Shown here: positions 41,701 through 50,430 of the stretch, one piece after another
Layout of the letters: each line of letters opens with the position of its first letter
How positions within the stretch are numbered: position 1 is the stretch's first letter
NCBI RefSeq assembly: GCF_946478785.1
Contig: NZ_CAMLDD010000028.1
Location: 1-64,000, forward strand
Length of the DNA stretch: 64,000 nt
Origin: an uncultured Flavobacterium sp.
GTDB lineage: Bacteria > Bacteroidota > Bacteroidia > Flavobacteriales > Flavobacteriaceae
Direction of reading: 5' to 3'
Notes under the pieces: model-generated
Databases searched by the model: none
Seen by the model: only the letters and a program-made list of their open reading frames with translations
Told to the model about the DNA's origin: nothing
Program-made: the position numbers and the translations under genes

Positions 41701-43053
41701 ATGCGGACAAAAACAGGAAAATATTCAGGCTATATCCGCCCATTCTCCTATTTGATAGATTTGCTAATTATCAATTTTTTTGCGGTTTACATTGCACATT
41801 TTCCTTCAGATCAAATTTTATTTTTAATTGTACTAAATGTCGGCTGGATTGGTATTGCCTTAAATTTAGGTTTTTACGAAGTATATCGTTATACAAAAGT
41901 TATTGCAATTTTAAACTGTGCTTTAAAACAAGCGTATTTATTTGCTTTTGTCATTTTTGCATTAGCATTTTTTTATGCCCATCAAACCAGTTTTAAAACC
42001 TTGTTGTTTTATCTATGGTTTGTATTTATTCTTATTTTATTTATAAAGTTTTCAATCTATTATTTTCTACAGACCTATCGGGTAGTATTTGGCGGAAATC
42101 ATAGAAGAGTGATTCTCTTAGGCAACAAAGAAAGTATTTCACCATTAAGGCAGTTTTTTACAGAGAATCCGGATTATGGATACGAATTAATTCATGTTTT
42201 TGAATTCGATGAGGTAAAAAACGAGCATATCGAACAAATGTTTGAATTTGTTCTGAATAGGCAAATGGACGAAATGTATTGCTCCATTATTGGCTTATCT
42301 CAGGATCAAGTGAACGAAATTATTGATTTTGCTGATAGTAATCTGAAGACCTTGAAATTTATTCCTGAGGGAAATCAAATATTTTTTAGGAATTTCATTC
42401 TGGAATATTATGATTATATTCCTGTAATAGCACTTAGAAATATTCCACTGGATGAAAGTTTATATAAAATAATGAAAAGAACTTTTGACATTATTTTTTC
42501 AATAATAATTATTGTGGGAGTTCTTTCATGGGTTCTTCCAATTTTGGCAATTTTAATAAAATTGGAATCAAAAGGCCCAATTTTACTGAAGCAAAAACGT
42601 AATGGACTAAACAATAAGGAATTTAATTGTTATAAGTTTCGGTCAATGGAAGTGACCAATGAAACCAATAGGAATCAGGTTTCTAAAAACGACCCACGAG
42701 TTACTAAAATTGGAAAATTTATTCGAAAAACAAGTATTGATGAGCTTCCTCAGTTTTATAATGTTTTACTTGGAGATATGTCCGTCGTTGGGCCAAGACC
42801 TCATATGGTAAGCTACAATCAGGAGTATATACTTAAAGTAGATAAATTTATGGTGCGTCATTTTATAAAACCCGGAATTACAGGTTTAGCACAAGTAAAG
42901 GGTTTTCGAGGAGAAATCGAATCGGATTATGATATTATAAACCGAGTAAAATATGATATTTTTTATATTGAAAACTGGTCAATTTTGTTAGATCTTAAAA
43001 TTATTTTAATCACGATTTACCATATTATTAAAGGCGATGAAAAAGCATATTGA
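41701..43053 (+). CDS. Polyprenyl-phosphate sugar-1-phosphate transferase (initiating)
   Basis: A 450-residue membrane enzyme that starts polysaccharide subunits by moving a sugar-1-phosphate to undecaprenyl phosphate. The N-terminus holds about four or five hydrophobic spans (about 15-125), then a Rossmann-like CoA-binding-type region. The C-terminal bacterial sugar transferase domain (about 260-445) has the signatures KRTFDIIFS, LLKQKRNGLNNKEFNCYKFRSM, TSIDELPQFYNVLLGDMSVVGPRPH and PGITGLAQVKGFRG. The initiating sugar cannot be told. It begins directly after the UXS stop and overlaps the next glycosyltransferase by 17 bases. Confidence 0.93.
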   Translation: MRTKTGKYSGYIRPFSYLIDLLIINFFAVYIAHFPSDQILFLIVLNVGWIGIALNLGFYEVYRYTKVIAILNCALKQAYLFAFVIFALAFFYAHQTSFKTLLFYLWFVFILILFIKFSIYYFLQTYRVVFGGNHRRVILLGNKESISPLRQFFTENPDYGYELIHVFEFDEVKNEHIEQMFEFVLNRQMDEMYCSIIGLSQDQVNEIIDFADSNLKTLKFIPEGNQIFFRNFILEYYDYIPVIALRNIPLDESLYKIMKRTFDIIFSIIIIVGVLSWVLPILAILIKLESKGPILLKQKRNGLNNKEFNCYKFRSMEVTNETNRNQVSKNDPRVTKIGKFIRKTSIDELPQFYNVLLGDMSVVGPRPHMVSYNQEYILKVDKFMVRHFIKPGITGLAQVKGFRGEIESDYDIINRVKYDIFYIENWSILLDLKIILITIYHIIKGDEKAY

Positions 43054-43816
43054 TGAATTAGTTTCTATCATAACACCAACATTCAATGCCGAAAAATATA
43101 TTCGGGACACCTTGCAGTCAGTACTGAATCAAAGTTATCAAAATTGGGAAATGATTTTGGTTGATGATGCTTCAACAGATCAAACCGTAAAAATTATAAA
43201 CAATTTTGCTGAAAAAGATGTTAGATTTAAAATATTCAAATTATCTAAAAATTCCGGGAACGGTTTTGCGCGAAATGTAGCTTTAGAAAAAGCAACAGGA
43301 AAATATATCGCTTTTTTAGATGCAGATGATTTATGGTTTCCTTTGAAATTAGAAAAGCAAATTCAGTTTTTAAAAGCAAATAACTCGCCATTCACTTTTA
43401 GTTTTTACGATTGTATTGACGAAGATGGTAATTCTTTAAATAAACGTGTTCAGGCACCTGTAAATTTAACCTACCAACAATTGTTCTTTTGTAATTACGT
43501 AGGCAATTTAACCGCCATTTATGATGCTGATTACTTTGGAAAAATTACTTTAGAAGCAACTCAAAAAAGGCAGGATTGGCGTTTGTGGCTTACGATTTTA
43601 AAACAAATTCAGGTTACAAAACCAGTTCCGGAATCTCTAGCATTTTACAGAATTAGAACAGATTCTGTTTCATCATCAAAATTCAAATTAATCAAACACA
43701 ATTTTGGCGTTTACAGAGAATTTCACGGATTTAATTTTGTGCTTTCTGTTATGCTGATGACGCGGTTTTTATTTACCCAGTTGATTATAAAACCTCGATA
43801 TATTAAGAAGATTTAG
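43037..43816 (+). CDS. GT2-family glycosyltransferase
   Basis: A 259-residue family 2 transferase. The GT-A signature VSIITPTFNAEKYIRDTLQSVLNQSY (about 9-34) and VDDASTDQT are present, with the DXD-like DADDLWF at about 94-100 and a QKRQDWRLWL acceptor-side stretch. It overlaps the initiating sugar transferase gene by 17 bases and so is part of the same polysaccharide operon. Donor and acceptor are unknown. Confidence 0.9.
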   Translation: MKKHIDELVSIITPTFNAEKYIRDTLQSVLNQSYQNWEMILVDDASTDQTVKIINNFAEKDVRFKIFKLSKNSGNGFARNVALEKATGKYIAFLDADDLWFPLKLEKQIQFLKANNSPFTFSFYDCIDEDGNSLNKRVQAPVNLTYQQLFFCNYVGNLTAIYDADYFGKITLEATQKRQDWRLWLTILKQIQVTKPVPESLAFYRIRTDSVSSSKFKLIKHNFGVYREFHGFNFVLSVMLMTRFLFTQLIIKPRYIKKI

Positions 43817-43891
43817 CATTCTTTAAAGGTCACAATTTTTCACCTTAGAGAATCGAGCTTAAAATTTTAGGTCGCAATTTACGACGTCCAA

Positions 43892-44413
43892 TTATTTTTT
43901 ATATCCAATTTTAACTCTTTCACTTTCGTTATCTTTTTTCTCAGTCAATTCATCTAAATAAGAGAAAACCAATTCGATATTTTTATCATGATTCTCCAAC
44001 TTCTTTTGAATTTGAAGAATATCAACTTTAATTTCTGTGGTATCCAAAAGCATTTGTCTCACTTTCGTGAAAATGCGCATGATTTGAATATTGGTTTGAA
44101 TGGCTTTGTCGCTTTTTAAGACACTTGATAACATTAAAACACCATGTTCTGTGAAAACAGATGGTAGTTTTCGGATTCCTCCCCAACTTGATGTCACAAT
44201 TTGTGATTTCAAGTTATTAAATTCACTTTGCGATAATTCAAACATAAAATCTTCAGGAAATCTAGAAATATTTCTTTTTACAGCTTGTTTTAATACTCTT
44301 GTTTCAATTCCGTAAAGAGCTGCTAAATCAATGTCAAGCATGACCTTTTGATTGCGGATATAATATATCTTGTTTGAAATAGTTTCTTCTGAAAGTAAAG
44401 ATTGATCGTCCAT
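43892..44413 (-). CDS. ORF6N domain protein
   Basis: A 173-residue DNA-binding-type protein. The ORF6N domain (about 12-105) is complete: IYYIRNQKVMLDIDLAALYGIETRVLKQAVKRNISRFPEDFMFELS, followed by SSWGGIRKLPSVFTEHGVLMLSSVL. A C-terminal coiled coil (about 115-165) is usual. ORF6N proteins come from phages but are also common chromosomal genes of mobile or defence-linked islands. The gene faces the polysaccharide genes and is not near other phage genes. Confidence 0.92.
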   Translation of the reverse strand: MDDQSLLSEETISNKIYYIRNQKVMLDIDLAALYGIETRVLKQAVKRNISRFPEDFMFELSQSEFNNLKSQIVTSSWGGIRKLPSVFTEHGVLMLSSVLKSDKAIQTNIQIMRIFTKVRQMLLDTTEIKVDILQIQKKLENHDKNIELVFSYLDELTEKKDNESERVKIGYKK

Positions 44414-44453
44414 AAGTTTTAATTAGAAAAACAAATGTAAGATTTTATTTATG

Positions 44454-45764
44454 TTAAAGAAAGGATTTAAATTGTTTTAATTTTCCACGATTGGTTCTTT
44501 CTAAAATATTTTTTCGGGTAAAAGTGAAGTTTAAATTAGGTTCAAGATATAAAGAAATAGCCTCTTCAATCTTTTGAATTTGTTCCGAATCTAATTCTTT
44601 TTCAGAAACATACTCAATTTCAAAAGTATCTGACTTTGTTTGTTTTATGATAAATTCTTTGACATTTCCATCATCTTCAATAATGCTTTTGGTAACATAA
44701 TAAAACGTCAATCCCGGCGATTTTTTTCCGCTTGGTAAAATTGCAATATCGTTTGTTCTTCCAATTAATTTCTTTAAAATTGGCTTTTGAGGCGTGCTTT
44801 TTTCATCCAAAATTCCGATATCGCCAATTTCATATCTAATAAAAGGATTGGCTTTATTGAATAAAGAAGTAATTACAATTCGGCCTTCTTCGCCGTAAGG
44901 AAGAACCCTATTGTTTTCATCTAAAATTTCTACAAACAGCGTTTCAGCATTAACTTGCCATTCGCCATTTGGATTTTCAAAAGCAATTAAATCCAATTCT
45001 GAAGCGCCGTACTCATTGATAATAGGAATACTGAATTGTTTTTCCAATAATTTTTTATCAGATTCAAAAAGCATTTCCGAAGTAACAAAACAAGCTTTTA
45101 GAGTTGGACAGATTTCTTTTAATATGATATTTTTCTGCTCTAAATATTTCGCAAATAAAACAATAGAACTTGTATAACCGTTGAGGTAATCGAATTTTTT
45201 GGTTTTGAATTTCTGCAAAAATTTTTCCAATACTTCATCAGACAAATCAAAAACCGGAAAGCGAAAACGACGGCTCAAAAAATCTTTAAAACGTTCTTTT
45301 TGATAGCCAACAAAATCCATTGGAATACCATAAAAACGAGCCTGATACGAATGATTAAAATCAATCTCAAACCAGCCAAAACGCATAATATTCGAAGCCC
45401 AGGTTAAAGCATGAGCATATTTATCTTTGGCAAAAACAAATGGTGTTCCGCTGGATCCGGAAGTTTTGTTGAGGTAAATGTTTTTAAGATTATACCCTTT
45501 TGAAAGTCGTTCTTGGAGTGGTTTCTGAAGATTTTGTTTATTCAAAATAGGCAAATCTTCCCATTTTGGTGTTGTTTTATTTCCGACTAATTCCTGATAA
45601 AAAGTGTTGTTTTGCAAATGAAAAGAAACAATTTCTTGTTTTTTATTTTCAAGGAAAATAGCATAATCTTCTTCAGATAAATTCACAATTTGATTCAATT
45701 CAGCTTTAGCTTTCTTTATTGGAAAACCATTTAATTGAAGAGAAATATCGAAAAGAGAAATCAT
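44454..45764 (-). CDS. Phenylacetate-CoA ligase-like (CapK-type) adenylating enzyme
   Basis: A 436-residue protein of the phenylacetate-CoA ligase/CapK type, members of which are often found in capsule or O-antigen clusters. The phosphate-binding loop LNKTSGSSGTPFVFAKD is at about 99-115 and the INEYGASELDLIAFENPNG, RYEIGDIGIL and IGRTNDI stretches (the adenylation-domain A5-A8 region) are present. Its start overlaps the stop codon of the HigA gene (TAATG), so translation is coupled to the toxin-antitoxin pair. Its substrate is unknown. Confidence 0.88.
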   Translation of the reverse strand: MISLFDISLQLNGFPIKKAKAELNQIVNLSEEDYAIFLENKKQEIVSFHLQNNTFYQELVGNKTTPKWEDLPILNKQNLQKPLQERLSKGYNLKNIYLNKTSGSSGTPFVFAKDKYAHALTWASNIMRFGWFEIDFNHSYQARFYGIPMDFVGYQKERFKDFLSRRFRFPVFDLSDEVLEKFLQKFKTKKFDYLNGYTSSIVLFAKYLEQKNIILKEICPTLKACFVTSEMLFESDKKLLEKQFSIPIINEYGASELDLIAFENPNGEWQVNAETLFVEILDENNRVLPYGEEGRIVITSLFNKANPFIRYEIGDIGILDEKSTPQKPILKKLIGRTNDIAILPSGKKSPGLTFYYVTKSIIEDDGNVKEFIIKQTKSDTFEIEYVSEKELDSEQIQKIEEAISLYLEPNLNFTFTRKNILERTNRGKLKQFKSFL

Positions 45765-46066
45765 TAAATTGCTTCTTTTAAATCGAAACGTTTGATCGAT
45801 CTTAATTCCTGACCTTTGTTTGATTCTTCTTCTTCAATATCAAAATCATCCTGAAGGCCTAGCCAAAATTTAGCAGAATTACCAAAATATTGACTTAAAC
45901 GCAAAGCAGTATCAGCAGTTATCCTGCGATTTCCTTTTGTAATTTCTGAAATTCTGGTTTGAGGAATTTTCAAATCTTTTGACAAACGATAAGGTGTTAT
46001 ATTCAGAGGAATTAAAAATTCTTCTAATAAAATTTCTCCGGGATGTATGTTTTTTAATTTTTCCAT
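45764..46066 (-). CDS. higA: HigA-family antitoxin
   Basis: A 100-residue HTH_3/XRE antitoxin of the HigA group. It opens with IHPGEILLEEFLIPLNITPYRLSKDLKIPQTRISEITKGNRRITADTALRLSQYFGNSAKFWLGLQ, the hallmark of VapI/HigA. It follows the toxin gene, the reversed order that marks HigBA, at a 12-base gap. Its stop overlaps the start of the ligase gene. It probably represses its own promoter upstream of higB. Confidence 0.95.
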   Translation of the reverse strand: MEKLKNIHPGEILLEEFLIPLNITPYRLSKDLKIPQTRISEITKGNRRITADTALRLSQYFGNSAKFWLGLQDDFDIEEEESNKGQELRSIKRFDLKEAI

Positions 46067-46078
46067 TTTTAGTTCACT

Positions 46079-46360
46079 TTAGTGATAATCGACAATTTCA
46101 ACACTAGAAGCGTTCCCGTCTTCCCAACAAAAAATGATTCGCCACTGATTGTTAATTTTGATGCTGTAAAAATCTTTTAAGTTTCCTGACAGTTTTTCTA
46201 AACGATTAGAAGGAGGAATTCTTAAATCTATTAAATTTAAAGAATTATGTAGCATTCTAAGTTTTCTTCTGCCAATTTGCTGTATTTCTACAGAAGGTTT
46301 TTTTACAATAATTCCATTCCAAATTTTTTCAGTTTCTTTAGATCTAAATGAAATTATCAT
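46079..46360 (-). CDS. higB: HigB-family toxin
   Basis: A 93-residue toxin of the HigB (RelE superfamily) type, a ribosome-dependent mRNA endonuclease. The C-terminal SGNLKDFYSIKINNQWRIIFCWEDGNASSVEIVDYH (about 58-93) is the family signature, with RLEKLSGNLKDFY before it. It is the first gene of a unit that continues through higA to the ligase gene, and is divergent from purD, whose promoter region it shares. Confidence 0.93.
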   Translation of the reverse strand: MIISFRSKETEKIWNGIIVKKPSVEIQQIGRRKLRMLHNSLNLIDLRIPPSNRLEKLSGNLKDFYSIKINNQWRIIFCWEDGNASSVEIVDYH

Positions 46361-46423
46361 ACCTTTCGCGTTGCTAACGTCAAAAGTAAGTAAAAAAAAT
46401 TATTATTTAAGGGTAAAACCCAC

Positions 46424-46431
46424 TATTTTTG
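46424..46431 (+). promoter_or_regulatory. -7 element TATTTTTG of purD
   Basis: An exact TAnnTTTG match 25 bases before the purD ATG. Confidence 0.65.
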
Positions 46432-46456
46432 CACCACAACTAAATACAACTATACC

Positions 46457-47731
46457 ATGACAATTTTACTATTGGGATCAGGAGGAAGAGAACATGCTTT
46501 TGCGTGGAAAATGATTCAGAGTCCGCTTTGCGAAAAACTTTTTGTTGCACCAGGAAATGCTGGAACAGCTGGAATTGCTACAAACGTTGATATGTCTCCA
46601 ACCGATTTTGATGCCATAAAAGCATTTGTACTAAAAGAAAATGTAAAAATGGTAGTCGTTGGACCTGAAGATCCATTGGTAAAAGGTATTTACGATTATT
46701 TTAAAAACGACGAAAGTTTAAATCATATTCCGGTAATTGGGCCATCAAAATTGGGTGCTCAATTAGAAGGAAGCAAGGAATTTGCTAAAGAATTCCTGAT
46801 GAAACACAATATTCCAACAGCTGCTTACGACAGTTTTACTGCTGAAACGGTAGAAAAAGGATGTGATTTCTTAGAAACTTTACAGCCACCATACGTTTTA
46901 AAAGCAGATGGATTAGCAGCTGGAAAAGGAGTTTTGATTATTCATGATCTTGAAGAAGCAAAGACAGAATTAAGAAACATGCTGGTTCATGAAAAATTCG
47001 GCGCAGCAAGTTCAAAAGTAGTTATAGAAGAATTTTTAGACGGAATCGAATTAAGCTGTTTCGTTTTAACTGACGGAAAAAGCTATAAAATTCTTCCAAC
47101 TGCGAAAGATTACAAACGTATTGGAGAAGGAGATACAGGATTAAATACAGGCGGAATGGGAGCGGTTTCTCCAGTTCCTTACGTTGATGCTGTTTTAATG
47201 GAAAAAATTGAAACCCGAATCGTAAAACCAACAATTGAAGGTTTTCAAAAAGACGGGATCGAATATAAAGGTTTTGTATTCATTGGTTTGATCAATGTAA
47301 AAAATGAACCAATTGTTATTGAATACAATGTGAGAATGGGCGATCCTGAAACTGAGGTTGTAGTACCAAGACTCAAATCAGATTTAGTGAAATTGTTCTT
47401 ATCAGTTGCCAATCAGGAACTGGATGCTTTCGAATTAGAAGTTGATCCAAGAAGTGCCACTACAATTATGATGGTTTCCGGAGGATATCCTGAAGATTTT
47501 GAAAAAGGAAAACTAATTACGGGCTTAGAAAATATCACAGATTCTATTGTTTTTCACGCAGGGACAAAATTAGATAACGAAAATGTCGTTAGTAATGGAG
47601 GACGTGTATTAACAATTACATCTTATGGAGATGATTTCCAACAGGCCATAAAAAAATCTTACCAAAACATAGATAAACTAAATTTTGATAAGATGTATTT
47701 TAGAAAAGATATTGGTTTCGACTTAATTTAA
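46457..47731 (+). CDS. purD: Phosphoribosylamine--glycine ligase
   Basis: PurD joins glycine to phosphoribosylamine in the second step of purine synthesis. The 424-residue length is standard. The N-terminal domain starts LLLGSGGREHAFAWK, the ATP-grasp domain (about 105-325) contains PPYVLKADGLAAGKGVLII, GGMGAVSPVPY, and IEYNVRMGDPETEVVVPRLKSDL, and the C-terminal domain is complete. The gene is monocistronic and closes in a terminator with a GAAA loop. Its divergent neighbour is the HigBA unit. Confidence 0.97.
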   Translation: MTILLLGSGGREHAFAWKMIQSPLCEKLFVAPGNAGTAGIATNVDMSPTDFDAIKAFVLKENVKMVVVGPEDPLVKGIYDYFKNDESLNHIPVIGPSKLGAQLEGSKEFAKEFLMKHNIPTAAYDSFTAETVEKGCDFLETLQPPYVLKADGLAAGKGVLIIHDLEEAKTELRNMLVHEKFGAASSKVVIEEFLDGIELSCFVLTDGKSYKILPTAKDYKRIGEGDTGLNTGGMGAVSPVPYVDAVLMEKIETRIVKPTIEGFQKDGIEYKGFVFIGLINVKNEPIVIEYNVRMGDPETEVVVPRLKSDLVKLFLSVANQELDAFELEVDPRSATTIMMVSGGYPEDFEKGKLITGLENITDSIVFHAGTKLDNENVVSNGGRVLTITSYGDDFQQAIKKSYQNIDKLNFDKMYFRKDIGFDLI

Positions 47732-47740
47732 ATAAATTCT

Positions 47741-47768
47741 CTAGCCCTTGAAAAAGGGTTAGTTTTTT
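47741..47768 (+). terminator. Intrinsic terminator of purD
   Basis: CTAGCCCTT and AAGGGTTAG (one G-U) form a nine-pair stem around GAAA, followed by six T. It also overlaps the end of the convergent small gene. Confidence 0.88.
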
Positions 47769-47997
47769 ATTTTAAAAATGAATGAGCCGTAGTATCTTGA
47801 TTTTCTGTCCCTGCGTCATCAAAAATACGTAATTGTTTAATCCAATATACAATTGCTACAGAGCAGATAATCATAAAAATCCAGTTAATTGTATTTGCAC
47901 CAAACCAGGAAACAAGTTCCAAGCGACGTAAGAAATCAAGTGGAGCAAATAAAATGTTGACAAATAAGTATTGTATTCCTTCGAAAAAAGCTGTCAT
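47767..47997 (-). CDS. Small DUF6341-like membrane protein
   Basis: A 76-residue protein with two hydrophobic stretches (about 7-22 and 36-54) and a polar C-terminus. I recall the opening FFEGIQYLFVNILFAPLDFLRRLELVSWFGANTINWIF from a flavobacterial family annotated DUF6341; the call is from memory. No function is known. It is convergent with purD and divergent from the DUF6427-like gene. Confidence 0.75.
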   Translation of the reverse strand: MTAFFEGIQYLFVNILFAPLDFLRRLELVSWFGANTINWIFMIICSVAIVYWIKQLRIFDDAGTENQDTTAHSFLK

Positions 47998-48135
47998 AAT
48001 TTATAAAATTATATGTTATTTATTTTGTAACGCATTGAAGACAAAATTCAGGTAATAGAATCTTTTTTCAACTTGTTGGGTTTTCCTTTTTAAACAAGTA
48101 TTATATTTACAGTCACAAAAGTATAAAATATCCTT

Positions 48136-49065
48136 ATGATTACAAGTGTTTTTAAAAAATCTACACCATTAAATTATTCTTTGGTCGTAATTTTAATACT
48201 GGTTTTCTTTTTTCTGTTTCAAATTCAGGAACCGTTATGGATGAGTTCTTATTTTTTGGCGTTTCAGAAAATAAGTTTATTGTGTTTTATTTTTGCTTCT
48301 TTTTTTCTGATAAATTTCATCGTTAAAAAGAACGGACTCAGCAAGGACAACGGATACTCAATACTTTTCTATTTATTATTCCTATTGTTTTTCCCAACAA
48401 TTTTCAATAATCCGAATGTTATATACGCAAACTTTTTTCTGTTATTAGCGCTTCGGAGATTGATTTCCCTCCAATCGTTAAAAGCTTCAAAAGAAAAAAT
48501 ATTTGATGCCTCTTTTTGGATTTTAGTGGCTGCGTTATTTCAATTTTGGTGCGTTCTTTTCCTGATATTGGTTTTTATATCTATAATTTTTCACGTATCC
48601 AGAGATTATAGAAATTGGATTTTACCATTTATTGCTCTTTTTGGAGTTGCTTTATTATTTTTAACAACATCATTAATGTTCAATTTCGACCCCATAAAAT
48701 TTATCCAGGATAGGGCAGTTATTGATTTAAGAATTGATTATTTTAAAAACAATTACGAAAACGGAGCATTTTCAATTTATGTTGCTATTGTTTTATTTTT
48801 TGTAGTTTCTATGTTAACAACCTTGTCAGACAGGCCACAAATTGTACATACTTCATACAAAAAGGTGATAGCTTGTTTTTTTATAGCTGTTTTTGTTTTC
48901 ATTCTTTCACCAAACAAAAGCAATGATTTATTACTGTTTAGTATTACGCCTTTAACAATTATGGCATCAAGTAGTATTGAATATATGCAGCAAAAACTTA
49001 ATAGAGAAGTTGTGTTTTATGTTCTTATCTGTTGCAGCTTATTTACTTTTTTCTCTCAATTATAA
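48136..49065 (+). CDS. DUF6427-like multi-pass membrane protein
   Basis: A 309-residue protein with about nine hydrophobic spans and a short cytoplasmic start (MITSVFKKSTPLNYSLV). The pattern and the upstream purD-DUF6341 context match a Flavobacteriaceae family annotated DUF6427 (recalled). It has no recognisable catalytic motif. It overlaps the convergent upp gene by six bases at its 3' end. Confidence 0.8.
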   Translation: MITSVFKKSTPLNYSLVVILILVFFFLFQIQEPLWMSSYFLAFQKISLLCFIFASFFLINFIVKKNGLSKDNGYSILFYLLFLLFFPTIFNNPNVIYANFFLLLALRRLISLQSLKASKEKIFDASFWILVAALFQFWCVLFLILVFISIIFHVSRDYRNWILPFIALFGVALLFLTTSLMFNFDPIKFIQDRAVIDLRIDYFKNNYENGAFSIYVAIVLFFVVSMLTTLSDRPQIVHTSYKKVIACFFIAVFVFILSPNKSNDLLLFSITPLTIMASSSIEYMQQKLNREVVFYVLICCSLFTFFSQL

Positions 49066-49713
49066 TTTGCTTCCGTATGCAAGATCACCTGCATCGCCAA
49101 GTCCTGGAACAATGTAGTTTTTCTCGTTTAGTTTTTCGTCTAAGGCAGCAATCCATAAATGACAATTTTCAGGCAGATTTTTTTCGAGATGCGCAACTCC
49201 TTCTGGTGCAGCGATAACGACTACTATATGAATCTCTTTTGGAATTGCATTCTGAACTAATTTTTCATGAACAGCTACAATCGATTGACCAGTTGCCAAC
49301 ATCGGATCAAGCAGTAAAACCGTTTTATCATTTAAATTTGAAAGCGCCTGATACTCCACTAGAATTTCAAACTCATCATCATCATTTGGATGGTATCTGG
49401 AGGCCGAAACAAAACTATTTTCGGCATAATCAAAATAATTTAAAAAGCCATTATGAAGCGGCAATCCAGCCCTTAAAATTGAGCATAAAACCAAATCACT
49501 TTCAATTTCAGTTGTTTTTTTAATACCAAGTGGTGTTTCAATTTCTACATTTTTATAAGGCAGGACTTTGCTCAGTTCATAAGCCATAATTTCACCAATT
49601 CGTTCAATATTTCTTCGAAAACGCATACTGTCGTTCTGAACGTTTACATTTCTGATTTGACCTAAAAAGTGATTTAGCACGCTATTATTTTCAGAGATAT
49701 AATGAATTTTCAT
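49060..49713 (-). CDS. upp: Uracil phosphoribosyltransferase
   Basis: Upp makes UMP from uracil and PRPP in pyrimidine salvage. The 217-residue length is typical. The PRPP-binding loop VLLLDPMLATGQSIV (about 133-147) and the C-terminal uracil-binding YIVPGLGDAGDLAYG are intact, as is the RAGLPLHNG stretch near residue 83. It overlaps the 3' end of the DUF6427-like gene and diverges from the DUF4254 gene. Confidence 0.96.
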   Translation of the reverse strand: MKIHYISENNSVLNHFLGQIRNVNVQNDSMRFRRNIERIGEIMAYELSKVLPYKNVEIETPLGIKKTTEIESDLVLCSILRAGLPLHNGFLNYFDYAENSFVSASRYHPNDDDEFEILVEYQALSNLNDKTVLLLDPMLATGQSIVAVHEKLVQNAIPKEIHIVVVIAAPEGVAHLEKNLPENCHLWIAALDEKLNEKNYIVPGLGDAGDLAYGSKL

Positions 49714-49796
49714 TTGGAGTTTTTAGAATTATCAATGATTTGTGATACTAAAATGAAAAAACAACCGTTTTTTTCACACTATAAAAGTATAAAAAG

Positions 49797-49804
49797 TATC
49801 TTTG
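49797..49804 (+). promoter_or_regulatory. -7 element TATCTTTG of the DUF4254 gene
   Basis: An exact TAnnTTTG match 20 bases before ATG 49825. It supports this start over the longer frame that begins at 49702. Confidence 0.7.
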
Positions 49805-49824
49805 CTTCTCTAATAATTAAAGAC

Positions 49825-50430
49825 ATGTTTTCAAAATTAGCGTATTCAGTTTTCGAACAAAGTATCAAGGATTATCATCAATTTGATAATGTTGACCAAC
49901 CGATAAATAATCCTTTCCCAAAAGATAAATTTGAACATTTATTGTATCTGAAAAACTGGATTGACACCGTTCAATGGCATTACGAAGATATTATTCGTGA
50001 TCCGCAAATTGATCCTGTGGCAGCTTTGACCTTAAAAAGAAAAATTGACGCTTCTAATCAGGAACGTACTGATATGGTGGAATATATTGATAGTTACTTT
50101 TTGCAAAAATATAGTCATGTAAAAGCAAAAGATGGTGCCAAAATCAATTCAGAAAGTCCTGCCTGGGCTTTTGACAGATTGTCAATCTTAGCCTTGAAAA
50201 TTTATCACATGCAGGAAGAGGCTACTCGTGCAGAAGCTTCGCAAGAACACAGAGATAAATGCCAGGAGAAATTAAATATTCTTTTAGAGCAAAGAAGCGA
50301 TTTATCTACCGCAATCGAAGATTTATTAACTGACATCGAAAATGGAGATAAATTCATGAAAGTGTACAAACAAATGAAAATGTACAACGACGATGATTTG
50401 AATCCGGTGTTATACCAAAACAAAAAATAA
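49825..50430 (+). CDS. DUF4254 domain protein
   Basis: A 201-residue, largely helical cytoplasmic protein of the DUF4254 family of Bacteroidota. The conserved NLIWHYEDI-type element appears as WIDTVQWHYEDIIRDPQIDPVAALTLKRKID (about 48-78), and DRLSILALKIYHM lies near residue 115. Its function is unknown; the family is often next to a GT9 glycosyltransferase, as here, where that gene starts directly after its stop codon. The start at 49825 is set by the -7 element TATCTTTG and by family length. Confidence 0.87.
   Translation: MFSKLAYSVFEQSIKDYHQFDNVDQPINNPFPKDKFEHLLYLKNWIDTVQWHYEDIIRDPQIDPVAALTLKRKIDASNQERTDMVEYIDSYFLQKYSHVKAKDGAKINSESPAWAFDRLSILALKIYHMQEEATRAEASQEHRDKCQEKLNILLEQRSDLSTAIEDLLTDIENGDKFMKVYKQMKMYNDDDLNPVLYQNKK

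Noticed and set aside
43892..44413. ORF6N gene as evidence of a prophage
   Set aside because: No integrase, structural or lysis genes flank it, and ORF6N genes are common outside phages.
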